Below, in pieces: positions 45,932-55,480 of a stretch of 62,929 nucleotides of DNA. This DNA comes from Gammaproteobacteria bacterium 54_18_T64. Lineage in GTDB: Bacteria > Pseudomonadota > Gammaproteobacteria > Pseudomonadales > Porticoccaceae. The position numbers and the translations under genes were made by a program. The notes below the pieces were generated by a model. The model worked only from the letters and a program-made list of their open reading frames with translations. It made no database searches and was not told the DNA's origin. Position 1 is the first letter of the stretch, and every line of letters begins with the position of its first letter. The stretch is from the NCBI GenBank assembly GCA_002162825.1, contig MAAU01000012.1, positions 1-62,929 on the forward strand, given 5' to 3'.

Positions 45932-46822
45932 ATGCTCAATCGACAGCCGCCTCGCGCACCGCCGATTCACTATCTTGTTGCCTTTGAAGCTGCCGCCCGC
46001 TGTAAAAGTTTCAAGGAGGCAGCCGCAGAGCTCAATGTCACAGCCTCTGCCGTTAGCCAACAAATTAAATCTCTCGAGAAACAGCTTGGCCTGGCTTTAT
46101 TCGCCCGAAAAACGCGAGCGATTATGCTGACTAGTGCCGGCGAATCCTTTTATCACCTGGCGTCAAAAACCACTCGTCGTTATCAACAAGGCTTTGCGCA
46201 ATTTAAAGAGGAATACTATTCGCCAAGAATTAAAATCAGCATGTTTTCATACATTGCTAATGAGCTGGTGATCCCCAATTTACAGCAGTTTCAACAAGCT
46301 TGCCCCGATATTGAGCTGGTGATTGAAACCAGTATGAAGGTGGAAAACCTGATAGAAAGTGATCTTGATTGCGCCCTGCGTTTCGGCAAGCCCCCTTGGC
46401 ACGGTTGCCAACACACACTCCTCAGTCATGTGGATTACAATATATTGGCAAGTCGGGCATACCTACAAAAAACCCCTTTCAAGGTAATGGCTGACTTAAA
46501 AAATCATACTATTATTCACCACCGCAGTCATATCAACGACTGGCAAGCACTCTTTGATAGGCATCAGATCAGCCCGAAAGAAGAACTTTTCTTTAGCTCA
46601 TACGCGGCAGCAATAAAAGCCGCTGAGCAGGGTTTGGGCCTTGCATTTGGTCTATTCCCTACAGTGGATGAAACTTTAAGGGCGGGAAACCTGGTGGCAC
46701 TACTACGCGAACACAAACCCTTAGAAGAGGCGTATTACTTTATCAGCAAGGCCAATAACTATAAGGACGCTAGTTATCAATCCTTGCAACGATGGCTGAC
46801 GGGATTGTTTCAGGCTTTATAA
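45932..46822 (+). CDS. GcvA-like LysR-family regulator
   Basis: This 296-residue LysR protein has an N-terminal helix-turn-helix of the GcvA/AmpR type (PPIHYLVAFEAAARCKSFKEAAAELNVTASAVSQQIKSLE). A periplasmic-binding-like effector domain follows. It is divergent from the metaxin-like GST gene. A hairpin overlaps its stop codon. The effector and regulon are unknown. Confidence 0.9.
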   Translation: MLNRQPPRAPPIHYLVAFEAAARCKSFKEAAAELNVTASAVSQQIKSLEKQLGLALFARKTRAIMLTSAGESFYHLASKTTRRYQQGFAQFKEEYYSPRIKISMFSYIANELVIPNLQQFQQACPDIELVIETSMKVENLIESDLDCALRFGKPPWHGCQHTLLSHVDYNILASRAYLQKTPFKVMADLKNHTIIHHRSHINDWQALFDRHQISPKEELFFSSYAAAIKAAEQGLGLAFGLFPTVDETLRAGNLVALLREHKPLEEAYYFISKANNYKDASYQSLQRWLTGLFQAL

Positions 46823-46843
46823 ATATGCTCGTCGTGCATATTT
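46821..46843 (+). terminator. Hairpin overlapping the LysR stop codon
   Basis: AAATATGC (46821-46828) and GCATATTT (46836-46843) are exact complements; the left arm includes part of the TAA. A second stem, CCTGCC...GGCAGG (46908-46934), lies further down. Confidence 0.5.
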
Positions 46844-47000
46844 GGCTGAATGGCAGCATCCAGGTGACTAGGCGATTGGGAGTCAATATCGTGCCCCCAT
46901 CGATAAACCTGCCGGTGCTAGTGACGCTGGCAGGGTTACCTGATGCATTGTAGTCGTAGCATAGAGGCCGCTAGCTGGGGCTAGTGGCTTATCAAATTAT

Positions 47001-47375
47001 TTATTCCTCTACCGGCCACACTTCGGCCAGTACCCGAAAGGCACTGGCCGCTACTGGCCAGCCTGCATAATGGGCGGCATGGGTAATCATCGCCTCGAGC
47101 TGATCTCGTTTCACCCCAAGATTCCTGGCCCCCGGGAAGTGGATACGCTGTTCAGCCTCGCGGTTAAGCGCGACGAGAATGGTGCAGGTGATGAGGGAGC
47201 GCTGCTCCAGGCTTAACTCATCGCCCTGCCAGACATCGCCAAATAGATGTTCCAGGGTGTAGTCGATGAACTTCTCTGGCATGGCGCCTTTACTCAATGC
47301 GGGTGGGTTATCGGCCCCTTCGATGAGTTTTTTAAAAAAGGCGATACCCTTTTCTCTTTTTTCTTGATCCGACAT
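47001..47375 (-). CDS. Carboxymuconolactone decarboxylase-family protein
   Basis: This 124-residue single-domain protein of the CMD family contains FGDVWQGDELSLEQRSLITCTILVALNRE and the segment QRIHFPGARNLGVKRDQLEAMITHAAHYAGWP, with the conserved His near the end. The CxxC of AhpD-type peroxidases is absent, so it resembles true CMD decarboxylases. It lies next to an SDR, a thioesterase and a second CMD gene, which suggests a shared catabolic job. The substrate is unknown. Confidence 0.88.
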   Translation of the reverse strand: MSDQEKREKGIAFFKKLIEGADNPPALSKGAMPEKFIDYTLEHLFGDVWQGDELSLEQRSLITCTILVALNREAEQRIHFPGARNLGVKRDQLEAMITHAAHYAGWPVAASAFRVLAEVWPVEE

Positions 47376-47554
47376 TGTCTGTGCTCCTTATTGTTAGCTG
47401 ACATTGTATTACTTGGACAGAGGTGCCTCGAAGGTGGGGCTATGTGCGAAAATAGTTTACGATGGTTTATCTATAAATTTAAACAATAAACTTGGGATGG
47501 CACTTATCACCAGCCATCTTGCCGACAATAATAAAATACCGGGTGGTATCAATA

Positions 47555-48337
47555 ATGAAACGATTAGACCAGCAGGTGGCCATCGTCACGGGTGCCGGGC
47601 GGGGCATAGGCAAGGCCATTGCCAGTCACTACGCTCGCGAGGGGGCCAAAGTCGTTATCGCCGAACGTGATGAAAGTCTGGGTAAAAGCCTGACTCAGGA
47701 CTTGTCTGACGCTGGTGGTGAGGCCCTGTTTATTCAAACCGACATCAGCCAATTAGCGGATATCGCCGACTTAACGGCGCGGACGAAACAACACTTTGGT
47801 GGCATTGATATTTTGGTGAACAACGCTGCCGTGACCAAAAGCCTGGGTTTTTTTGATGTTAGCGAAGCCGACTGGGAGTGGATACACGGTGTCGGCTCCA
47901 AGGGACTGTTTTTTTGCATGCAAAGTGTCGCCGCGGTGATGAAGGAACAGGGCCATGGTCGCATCGTCAATATTGCCTCCATTGCTGGCAAGGGTTATCC
48001 ATCGACCTCAAACATAGCTTATGCCGGCGCCAAGGGCGCGGTAATAGCGATGACGCGAATTGCGGCCTCGACACTGGCTGTAGACAATATCAACGTCAAT
48101 GCCATTTGCCCGGGGGTCACCCGCACCGAGCTTTACTACGAGGTGGTCAAGGGCAAGATGAAAACTCTGGACAAATCCGAAGCCGAAATTATCGCTATGT
48201 TTGATGGCACCATTCCCATCAAACGCTCCAACGAGCCGGCAGACATCGCCGACCTGGCGGTATTTCTCGCCTCTAAGGAGGCGCGAAACATTACCGGTCA
48301 ATCATGGAATGTCGATGGTGGCCTGGTGTGTGACTGA
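47555..48337 (+). CDS. Short-chain dehydrogenase/reductase
   Basis: This 260-residue classical SDR has NAD(P)-binding TGAGRGIGKA near residue 12 and the structural NNAAV motif. The catalytic Ser-Tyr-Lys are visible in IASIAGKGYPSTSNIAYAGAKGA, and NVDGGLVCD lies at the C-terminus. The ATG at 47555 begins at the conserved MKRLDQQVAIVTG; an upstream in-frame start lacks conservation. The substrate cannot be read from the sequence, but the neighbours (CMD, thioesterase) point to degradation of a cyclic or acyl compound. Confidence 0.92.
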   Translation: MKRLDQQVAIVTGAGRGIGKAIASHYAREGAKVVIAERDESLGKSLTQDLSDAGGEALFIQTDISQLADIADLTARTKQHFGGIDILVNNAAVTKSLGFFDVSEADWEWIHGVGSKGLFFCMQSVAAVMKEQGHGRIVNIASIAGKGYPSTSNIAYAGAKGAVIAMTRIAASTLAVDNINVNAICPGVTRTELYYEVVKGKMKTLDKSEAEIIAMFDGTIPIKRSNEPADIADLAVFLASKEARNITGQSWNVDGGLVCD

Positions 48338-48406
48338 TAGGCGCTGTTTGATAGGCGCAACAATAAAGTACAAATTTTAATTTTTTAGAAATGATGAGGC
48401 GCAAAC

Positions 48407-49222
48407 TTGAGCGAGACTAAACAAAGCCTGGGCAGTGAATTTGCCCGCAGTACGGCCCTGAGGAAAATTGATGAGCAGGTGTGGGAAGGCGACTTCTCTG
48501 CCGATTGGTGCATAGGCCAAGTGCCCAACGGAGGGTACACTCTGGCATTGGGCGCCAGGGTTTTGAGTGAGGCACTGCCCCATTGTGACCCTCTCAACGT
48601 CAGCGCATATTATCTGGCGCGCACTGAGCCTGGACCGGTGCGTTGTGAGGTGGAATTACTGCGAGTGGGTAAATCGACCTCCAACGGCATGGTTAAATTG
48701 ATTCAAAATGGCGAGGTGAAAATACAAATCATCGGCGTATTTCAGGATATCGAGCGCTTGTCTGGTGAGACCCAGGTGAAGGAGACAATTCCCGATATGA
48801 AGGGCTTTGATCGCTGTGTCGATATGCCCCATGCACCGAACTTAAAACTTCGCGATCGTTTAATTCAGCGTCTGGTTCCCAACAATATTAATGCCCTGGT
48901 CAATGGCCCCGATGGCGATTCGACCTGGCTTGGTTGGCAGGATTTTAAGGACGGTGGCGCCATTGACCTCTTTGCTGTACTGATGTTCTGCGATGCCTTG
49001 CCGCCACCTGCCTTTGCTATTTACGGTGCTAAGGGCAGGGTGCCGACCATTGAAATGTCGGTGCAAATTCATCGTCGCCCTTGTGCGGGACCACTGCGCT
49101 GCCAATTTAAGACCAGCTTTATTACCGAAGGCGTGGTCAATGAAGACGGTATGATTTGGGATAGCGCCGATAACCTGGTGGCACTATCTCGGCAAACGGC
49201 GAAGTTGCGAGTTAGCCGCTAA
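48407..49222 (+). CDS. Acyl-CoA thioesterase-like double hotdog protein
   Basis: This 271-residue protein resembles the TesB-like 4HBT_3 family. The N-terminal hotdog contains WCIGQVPNGGYTLALGARVL and the C-terminal hotdog contains IEMSVQIHRRPCAGPLRC, with the Asp/Gln-type active-site surroundings of the family. The start is TTG (48407) after a GAGG site. It follows the SDR gene by 69 bases on the same strand. It probably hydrolyses a CoA thioester in the same pathway. Confidence 0.8.
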   Translation: MSETKQSLGSEFARSTALRKIDEQVWEGDFSADWCIGQVPNGGYTLALGARVLSEALPHCDPLNVSAYYLARTEPGPVRCEVELLRVGKSTSNGMVKLIQNGEVKIQIIGVFQDIERLSGETQVKETIPDMKGFDRCVDMPHAPNLKLRDRLIQRLVPNNINALVNGPDGDSTWLGWQDFKDGGAIDLFAVLMFCDALPPPAFAIYGAKGRVPTIEMSVQIHRRPCAGPLRCQFKTSFITEGVVNEDGMIWDSADNLVALSRQTAKLRVSR

Positions 49223-49275
49223 AGCCAGAAAAGGCTTTTCAACTTTTTATTAAAAATAAAATGGCAGAATAAATA

Positions 49276-50142
49276 ATGAAAAAAATAAGCGTTAGTTTGA
49301 TATTTTTTATAACAGCTAGTATTTCAACAATGTTTTCTATGGCCAGCGCCGGTGAGACAGATTATGAACAACGTCGTGCCCGCGGTATTGCGGTGTTCGG
49401 TTCTCTCCTCGGTCAAGCAGATGCCAGCGCAGTGGCGGCTAAGTTTGAGGCTGAGAACGGTGCCCTGGGTTCTTTCGCTTTAGATTTTGTGCTCGGTGAT
49501 ATTTGGAGCCGCCCCGGTCTGAGTAAGCGCGATCGCAATCTTATTGTCTTGACCATGCTCGCGACTCTGCACCAAACCAATCAATTGAGTTATTACGTAC
49601 CGGGGGGCTTGAATCACGGGCTCAGTGCCACAGAAATCCGCGAAATCATGACTCACATTGCGGCCTACGCGGGTTTCCCCCGGGCCCTCGATGCCATGGC
49701 CGAAACCAATCGCATACTCACCTCACTGGGCCATGGGCCGGAAAACGGCAAGCTGCCAGCCGCTGAGAAATTCTCTGATGCCCAACGTCGCGAGCGTGGT
49801 GCTGCGGTGATGGCGAAACTCTCTGGCAATCCGGCCACCGATCCCGATAAGGTGCTTGCCGCACTGGCCGGTAAGCTCGGGCCTCTGGGCGCCTATGGCA
49901 TCGATTTCGCCTTTGGCGAGGTGTGGGCCCGCTCACAGCTATCGCGGCGCGATCGCAGTCTCCTGGTTGTTTCTGTATTGACGGCACTGGGTCGCACGGA
50001 AGAACTGCATATCCACGTGCCGGCGGCGATACGTCACGGTGTGACGAAAGCAGAATTGGAAGAGTTAATGCTAACGGCCTTTGCCTATGCTGGCGCACCG
50101 CTGGCGGTAGAGGGGATGCATGTGGTGCAGGAACTGAAGTGA
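49276..50142 (+). CDS. Exported two-domain carboxymuconolactone decarboxylase-like protein
   Basis: The 288 residues start with a signal peptide (MKKISVSLIFFITASISTMF...MASA, cleavage near 25). Two CMD domains follow. The first (about 60-145) has NHGLSATEIREIMTHIAAYAGFP, with the conserved His. The second (about 185-280) has RHGVTKAELEELMLTAFAYAGAP, where that His is replaced. Tandem fusion plus export is unusual for a CMD protein. It is last in the SDR-thioesterase run. Activity, if any, would be periplasmic. Confidence 0.82.
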   Translation: MKKISVSLIFFITASISTMFSMASAGETDYEQRRARGIAVFGSLLGQADASAVAAKFEAENGALGSFALDFVLGDIWSRPGLSKRDRNLIVLTMLATLHQTNQLSYYVPGGLNHGLSATEIREIMTHIAAYAGFPRALDAMAETNRILTSLGHGPENGKLPAAEKFSDAQRRERGAAVMAKLSGNPATDPDKVLAALAGKLGPLGAYGIDFAFGEVWARSQLSRRDRSLLVVSVLTALGRTEELHIHVPAAIRHGVTKAELEELMLTAFAYAGAPLAVEGMHVVQELK

Positions 50143-50273
50143 GGGTAGGGCGGAGTTTTTGCTGTTAGAGCCGGATTTTCAGTAGAGACTAAGTTCCAGG
50201 CAGTAAGTTGAAGTGGTCGGGCTGGTTGCAATAGTTAACCGGCCCGACCAGGCTTTCCTTAGCCTTTCATACC

Positions 50274-50924
50274 TTAGCCCTTCATACCAACGGCGGCGCT
50301 GCTGGGGTGTAGGCTTCCCTGGGCACTCGGGCGTTGCTCCATACGCTGAAACCAGGCGCCGATATTTTTCAGCTCAGGATTCAGGGCCTGGCCAATGCCG
50401 GCAGCGAAATCGAGGCAGCAATACAGGACTAAATCGGCGAGGCCGAGGTTGTCGCCACCCACGTATTCACGGTCCGCCATCAAGCCATCGAGCCACTCAA
50501 GCTGTCCTCGAGACTTGGCTTTCAGACCGTCGGCGGCCTCGGGAATGCAGTGCAAGCGGTCCTTGAAGAGCTCGAGTCCCTCGGAGTAGCGAAAGGCATT
50601 GTAGATGTTTTCGGTAATGTTGAGCTCCACGCGGCGCGTCCACATACGATTGCTGGCGCGCTCCTCGAGGCTCTCGCCCAGCAGAGATTGACCGGGGTGT
50701 TTTTCATCCAGGTATTCACAGATGCAGGTGGTCTCTGCCAATACTGAACCGTCATCCAGTTCCAGGGCCGGCATTTGGCCGCCGGGATTGCGCGCAGTGT
50801 AGGCGGCTTGGCGGTTTTCTCCGGCCAATAAATCAAGCTCCTCTGTCGCTAGCTCGATGCCCCTTTCTACCAGAAACATGCGAACCATGCGGGGGTTGGG
50901 GCCAAAAGAATTAATGAGTTTCAT
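50274..50924 (-). CDS. Glutathione S-transferase
   Basis: This 216-residue two-domain GST has a thioredoxin-fold N-terminus (MKLINSFGPNPRMVRMFLVERGIEL; the SNAIL-like segment PALELDDGSVLAETTCICEYL) and a helical C-terminus (NLGLADLVLYCCLDFA). It likely conjugates or reduces an electrophile. It lies opposite to the catabolic genes on the left, and its function may support the same detoxification. Confidence 0.88.
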   Translation of the reverse strand: MKLINSFGPNPRMVRMFLVERGIELATEELDLLAGENRQAAYTARNPGGQMPALELDDGSVLAETTCICEYLDEKHPGQSLLGESLEERASNRMWTRRVELNITENIYNAFRYSEGLELFKDRLHCIPEAADGLKAKSRGQLEWLDGLMADREYVGGDNLGLADLVLYCCLDFAAGIGQALNPELKNIGAWFQRMEQRPSAQGSLHPSSAAVGMKG

Positions 50925-51227
50925 AGTTACCTCTTGTTGTTAGTGTTATTGACGCACACAGGAGGGCGGATCTTAGCACCCTTAGTAAAACAATTGCGCC
51001 GGGTAGGCCGGGATGGAAGTTTGTTTGAAGGCCTCAGTCAGGCTGCCGCGCAATACTATGGTGTCGGCCGATTTGGGCGAAAAACTCAAGCCTGGGTCGT
51101 GTGTTTTGCTAGTATTACCGTATTGCGTTATCTGTTAATAGAAAACAAAGCAGGCTTCTCAGCAAGACCGCGTTTTGCCCCACAGCAGTAGCCATATACC
51201 AATACTCCTCCGTAATAGGCCCCGAAT

Positions 51228-51569
51228 ATGAGCGATCACCCCAGCTGTCCCGAATGTCAATCAAGCTACACCTATGAAGACCGAGACATGTATGTCTGCC
51301 CCGAGTGTGCCCACGAGTGGCCCCAGGTGGCGGCCGAGGAAGTTGATGACGATGCCCTGCACATCAAGGACAGCAACGGTAATCTATTGCAGGACGGTGA
51401 CAGCGTGGTGGTGATTAAGGACCTGAAAGTGAAGGGCTCATCCTCTGTGGTTAAGGTCGGCACCAAGGTGAAGAATATTCGCCTGGTCGAAGGTGATCAC
51501 GATATCGATTGTAAAATCGACGGTATTGGTGCGATGAAATTGAAGTCTGAGTTTGTCAAAAAAGCCTGA
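51228..51569 (+). CDS. yjdM: YjdM/PhnA-type zinc-ribbon protein
   Basis: This 113-residue protein starts with a C4 zinc ribbon ([21 protein letters not shown]). The conserved C-terminal beta domain contains [25 protein letters not shown] and [27 protein letters not shown]. It matches E. coli YjdM (formerly PhnA), whose link to phosphonate use is historical and unproved. It appears to stand alone. Confidence 0.93.
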   Translation: MSDHPSCPECQSSYTYEDRDMYVCPECAHEWPQVAAEEVDDDALHIKDSNGNLLQDGDSVVVIKDLKVKGSSSVVKVGTKVKNIRLVEGDHDIDCKIDGIGAMKLKSEFVKKA

Positions 51570-51951
51570 TCTTGCCCGCGGTTCAATTCCTGAGTCTAGG
51601 GCAGACAAAGCGCAGCCTGCCTTCGCAATCTCAGCAAACAGAGCGTCGACAATGAGCTGGAGCTTTTTACGTGCCGCTTGACAGTCTTTGTTGAGTGAGC
51701 ACTTTTTAAGTGCTCACCGAGTGAATCGCTATCCAGCAAATTTCAGTGCTAGAGGGCTAGAGGCTGTGCTGGGCTGGGCTGGGCAGGTTTGCTTGGTTGC
51801 GGGTACGAGTACCTTGAGATGCGTTATCGGTTGGCGGTATCGGCAGCATAAGATATAAGTGCAACAACTGTGTTTGATCATTCAGCGTAATAAAAGGCAA
51901 GGCAAACCCACAGACTTACTGTAGGCTGCGCGAAAACTAAGAGAACAGACT
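51570..51951. other. Intergenic region with terminator and short GGGCT repeats
   Basis: After yjdM this holds a hairpin with a T-rich loop (51695-51717) and a run of CTGGG repeats near 51769-51784 (CTGGGCTGGGCTGGGC). It presumably also holds the promoter of the spermidine-synthase-like gene, where AAGAGAACAG precedes the ATG. No RNA gene or ORF of note is visible. Confidence 0.5.
51695..51717 (+). terminator. Hairpin downstream of yjdM
   Basis: GTGAGCACTT (51695-51704) and AAGTGCTCAC (51708-51717) are exact complements with a TTT loop. Confidence 0.5.
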
Positions 51952-52686
51952 ATGGCCTTTGTCTTTGAAGAACTCGACTGCCAAGCTAGCCCGCTGGGCG
52001 ATATCAGCCTACGGCGTAGGAGTGAACCGCGCCTCAATAATGAGCTGGTTTATGAGGTGAAACTGGGGGACGAGTTTTTAATGTCCAGTCTATTTGTGGA
52101 GGCCGAAGAACAGCTGGCGAGTCTGGCTCTGGCTGCGCTTAAAGGCAACGGTCATTGTGAGGATCACGAAATAGTGGTCGGTGGTCTCGGTCTCGGTTAT
52201 ACCGCTGTCGAAGCCTTGAAAGACCCAGCCCTTAAATCGATGCGGGTGATCGATATCATGCCTGCAGTCATTAGCTGGCATCAAAAGGGCCTGTTGCCGG
52301 TTGGCGATATTTTGGCTAGCGACCCGCGCAGTACGCTGGTTGAGGGCGACTTCTTCAAGTTGGCGACCAGTAGCGAGGCCGGTTTTGATAGCAGTGAGCC
52401 AGAGGGGAAGGTACACGCCGTGCTACTCGATATTGACCACTCGCCCAGCCACTGGCTCAATGACGCCAATCAAAGCTTTTATACCGAGACTTCACTGCGT
52501 AGCGTTGCCGATAAAATATGTACTGGTGGGGTTTTTGCGTTGTGGTCGAATGAATTACCCGATGCGCAATTTGGTGAACTGCTAAATCGTGTGTTTGTCG
52601 ATTGCGAGGCCCATGTTGTCAACTTCCCCAACCCCTATACGGGGGGCGAGTCCTGTAATTCGGTCTATGTCGCCACTGTCAAATAA
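51952..52686 (+). CDS. Spermidine-synthase-like SAM-dependent methyltransferase fold protein
   Basis: This 244-residue Rossmann-fold protein has the SAM-binding loop VVGGLGLGYTAVEAL (about 76-90), an acidic strand-end MRVIDIMPAV, and HAVLLDIDHSPSHWL in the place of the polyamine-synthase catalytic Asp region. It resembles spermidine-synthase-like proteins without the polyamine tetramer N-terminus. No speD is beside it. A polyamine or other aminopropyl role is possible but not shown. Confidence 0.75.
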   Translation: MAFVFEELDCQASPLGDISLRRRSEPRLNNELVYEVKLGDEFLMSSLFVEAEEQLASLALAALKGNGHCEDHEIVVGGLGLGYTAVEALKDPALKSMRVIDIMPAVISWHQKGLLPVGDILASDPRSTLVEGDFFKLATSSEAGFDSSEPEGKVHAVLLDIDHSPSHWLNDANQSFYTETSLRSVADKICTGGVFALWSNELPDAQFGELLNRVFVDCEAHVVNFPNPYTGGESCNSVYVATVK

Positions 52687-52828
52687 GTACAGCCGTGCAT
52701 AAGTGTCTTCCTACATTTGTCTTAGAGCAAGAAGCCCGTCATACCGAGCCTTTTTATAGCTTTTAACAAAGGACATTTTTGGGGTATTACCTGGTGGCTT
52801 GCTGAATAGAAGCACAGGGCCGCGTCTG

Positions 52829-52847
52829 GGCCATTATTTTTATGGCC
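52829..52847. terminator. Hairpin between convergent genes
   Basis: GGCCAT and ATGGCC flank a T-rich 7-base loop, between the spermidine-synthase-like gene and the diguanylate cyclase gene, which converge here. Confidence 0.4.
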
Positions 52848-52861
52848 AAGCTTGATGCAAA

Positions 52862-53929
52862 TTAGCCTGTAACAGATTGCACTAATTTAGCCGGTGGCTC
52901 CGATGGCTCTTTCACATAGGGCGGCCAAACGCGGTTGCGGCCTCTGCGCTTCGCCTCGTAGAGGTTGGTATCGGCCTGGTGAATCCAGGCGTCGACGCTC
53001 TGCCCCTCCCGGTAGCTGGCGACACCAATACTAATGGTGATCCTTTGTCCGGGTAAAATATCCGCCTCCTGGACCGTCATCCGCAGGCCGTCGGCAAAGG
53101 CGAGAGACTCCCCTGGCTCAATGTTATGGGCAAGCACAAAGAACTCTTCGCCGCCGGTTCTGAAAATCGTATCGAGTTTTCGTTTGCGGCCTAAGAGAGT
53201 ATGTACCAGACCTTTGAGCGCCTCATCGCCAGTGAGGTGGCCGAGGCTATCGTTAATTTTTTTAAAATAATCAATATCAATGGCTATCAGGCTTGCTGTA
53301 CCGATTCCTCGGCGACAGCTTTCAGCAGCTTCATCAAGGCGGGGCAAAAAGGTGCGTCGATTGTAGGCTCCGGTTAATGGATCTGTGGTGGCGAGGTGAG
53401 CCTGTTGTTTTTGAGATTGGTCAACTAAGTTCACGACAATATCGCCAAACAGGCAGACCAACAGGTAGGATGCAAGGAAACTAGCCGCAATACTCGTTTC
53501 GAGGGCATAGAAGGCGGCGGGTATGAAGACTAAAAGGCTGAAGCCCAGCATCATTCTAGCCTGTCGATGGTCGACAATAGAGAGAATTATAAAAGCGAAA
53601 GGGTAGCACCAGAAGATGACGTTCGGACCCTGTGTGAATAGTCCCGCCACCAGGGTGCTTAAAAGCAGTAAGAAAAAATAAGTTAAGGGTAGGGTTTGTA
53701 TCCCGCGGCGATAAATGGAAAGCGAGTTACAGGAAGATAGCAAGACGATAAAAATAGTGGCTGCGGCCATCGTAAAGTGCTTTTGCCATAAATGAATAAT
53801 CACATAGGGCGATAATACCAATAAGGTCAATGCACCAAAATACATCTCGAAATTAAGGCGGAAATCAGCGATGAAATCTTCCTCTTGTGCCCGCGCACGG
53901 GGCGTACAGAATGCCTTGAAGGTGCACAT
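52862..53929 (-). CDS. Membrane-bound diguanylate cyclase (GGEEF)
   Basis: This 355-residue protein has about six membrane helices in residues 25-180, followed by a GGDEF domain (about 190-345). The active-site signature is RTGGEEF. An RxxD inhibitory site (RKLD) lies five residues upstream, so product inhibition is expected. Other domain motifs are DPLTGAYNRRTFLPRLD and IDIDYFKKINDSLGH. It should make c-di-GMP in response to an unknown membrane signal. Confidence 0.93.
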   Translation of the reverse strand: MCTFKAFCTPRARAQEEDFIADFRLNFEMYFGALTLLVLSPYVIIHLWQKHFTMAAATIFIVLLSSCNSLSIYRRGIQTLPLTYFFLLLLSTLVAGLFTQGPNVIFWCYPFAFIILSIVDHRQARMMLGFSLLVFIPAAFYALETSIAASFLASYLLVCLFGDIVVNLVDQSQKQQAHLATTDPLTGAYNRRTFLPRLDEAAESCRRGIGTASLIAIDIDYFKKINDSLGHLTGDEALKGLVHTLLGRKRKLDTIFRTGGEEFFVLAHNIEPGESLAFADGLRMTVQEADILPGQRITISIGVASYREGQSVDAWIHQADTNLYEAKRRGRNRVWPPYVKEPSEPPAKLVQSVTG

Positions 53930-54209
53930 TTTTGATCGTCCTTGCTGGTGTGTACCGGGGTAATTCCGGCTAATTATTATAAAATACCGAGTTTTTTATT
54001 ATTGTTCTGCTGCTAAAAGATTAGCTTCGCTAGTTCTAAAGCACATTTTTTTGTTTGTCTTCGCCAATTTACTTGTGCCACTGTCTCAGAGGGCAGGTGA
54101 AGCCTGTCAAGACCATGATATTACCTGCGGTAATGCCTGGCAATCATATCAGTTATATTACGCTCTTCAAATATTGCTTGCTACGAGGGCATATTTTGCG
54201 ACAAGCGGC

Positions 54210-55190
54210 TTACTGGGATATGGTTTCAGCAATCAGCGCCTGCTCAATAAAATCAAAATCTCTTGAGCGCTTGATAGCTTCAAACAGGGTCGTGGCCTGA
54301 GGGTAGGTGCGTTGTAAGTAAAAGAGCCACTGCTTGATACGGTTACCCATGTGTTTGGCGGGGTAAAAGACCTGTGTCAGGCGCAATAACCTTAGCGCTA
54401 ATTCGGCTATTTTGGGCCAGGTTAAAAATTGATACTCTTTGCCCTGTACGTAGGCCTTGATGGCGAGGCCCAGGTCGGGGCGCGCCAGTATGCCGCGTCC
54501 GAGCATGACGCTGTCACACCCCGACTGCTCACGACAGTCGATGTAATCTTCCACCGTCCATATTTCGCCATTGGCGATCACGGGGATGTCGATGTTCTGC
54601 TTTATCTCTTTGATATAGCCCCAGTAGGCGGGGGGCTGGTAGCCGTCGGCTTTCGAGCGAGCATGAACGACCAACTCATCGGCGCCGGCCTGGGCAAGGG
54701 CGATGGCATTGCGTAGATAGCTGCCCCTGTCTTCATAGCCGAGGCGAATTTTGGCGGTCACCAGCGTTGACGCTGGCACTAGCTGGCGAGTGGCCTGCAC
54801 GATGTCATGCAGCAGCGCTGTCTCATCGAGTAGGCGCGCACCACCGTAGCTGCGATTGACGGTTTTGGCCGGGCAGCCAAAGTTAAAATCGATGGCCCGG
54901 GCACCCAGCTGCACTGCTTTTTGTGCATTTAAGGCAAGCAGCTCGGGGTCGCTGCCCAATAATTGCACGCGTGTGGTTGAACGGGCGCCATACATGGAAT
55001 CCTCTGTGTCAATGCGCTGAGCCTGGGGTGTCAGTTCTGGGCAAGCGCTTAAGAAAATATGGTTAGGCAGTACGGTCTTACTGACGCGAATAAACTCGGT
55101 GACACAGAGATCGATGCCGCCCAGTTGATCGAGCAGATAGCGCATATGGTTATCGATGACGCCCTCCATGGGGGCGAGATATATTTGCAT
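54210..55190 (-). CDS. dusC: tRNA-dihydrouridine(16) synthase
   Basis: This FMN-dependent enzyme reduces uridine to dihydrouridine, for DusC at position 16. The 326 residues begin LAPMEGVIDNHMRYLL, which is DusC-like. The catalytic Cys is in NFGCPAKTVNRSYGGA (Cys106). LVVHARSKADGY, VIANGEIWTVED and GCDSVMLGRGILARP follow. The MEGV and TEFIRV motifs favour DusC over DusA or DusB. Confidence 0.92.
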   Translation of the reverse strand: MQIYLAPMEGVIDNHMRYLLDQLGGIDLCVTEFIRVSKTVLPNHIFLSACPELTPQAQRIDTEDSMYGARSTTRVQLLGSDPELLALNAQKAVQLGARAIDFNFGCPAKTVNRSYGGARLLDETALLHDIVQATRQLVPASTLVTAKIRLGYEDRGSYLRNAIALAQAGADELVVHARSKADGYQPPAYWGYIKEIKQNIDIPVIANGEIWTVEDYIDCREQSGCDSVMLGRGILARPDLGLAIKAYVQGKEYQFLTWPKIAELALRLLRLTQVFYPAKHMGNRIKQWLFYLQRTYPQATTLFEAIKRSRDFDFIEQALIAETISQ

Positions 55191-55480
55191 AAGACCTTGG
55201 CGGCGAGCAGGAGAAAAGGCGGGCGATTTTACAGCAGAAGGCCTCGTGCGGCGATGTTTTGCGCTTGCTTATTATCCGCTATAACAAATCTTGGGGCCAA
55301 TAAAGCGATGAGCCCCCTTTACTGGGGGACGTTATTGGGATTGGCAATTAATAGGCCACAAATTGGCTAGCCCTCGCCACTTGTCAGCAAAAAGGACTGC
55401 TCATCAAATTTGCATGGGAACAGAGTCACAGAACGATAATATCCCCGGCCGATGGCAACTCTCCCAATTTGGACGAATAC

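Noticed and set aside
51570-51600. GGTTCAATTCC, resembling a tRNA T-loop
   Set aside because: The flanking bases do not form a T-stem, and no anticodon arm or D arm fits upstream, where yjdM ends.
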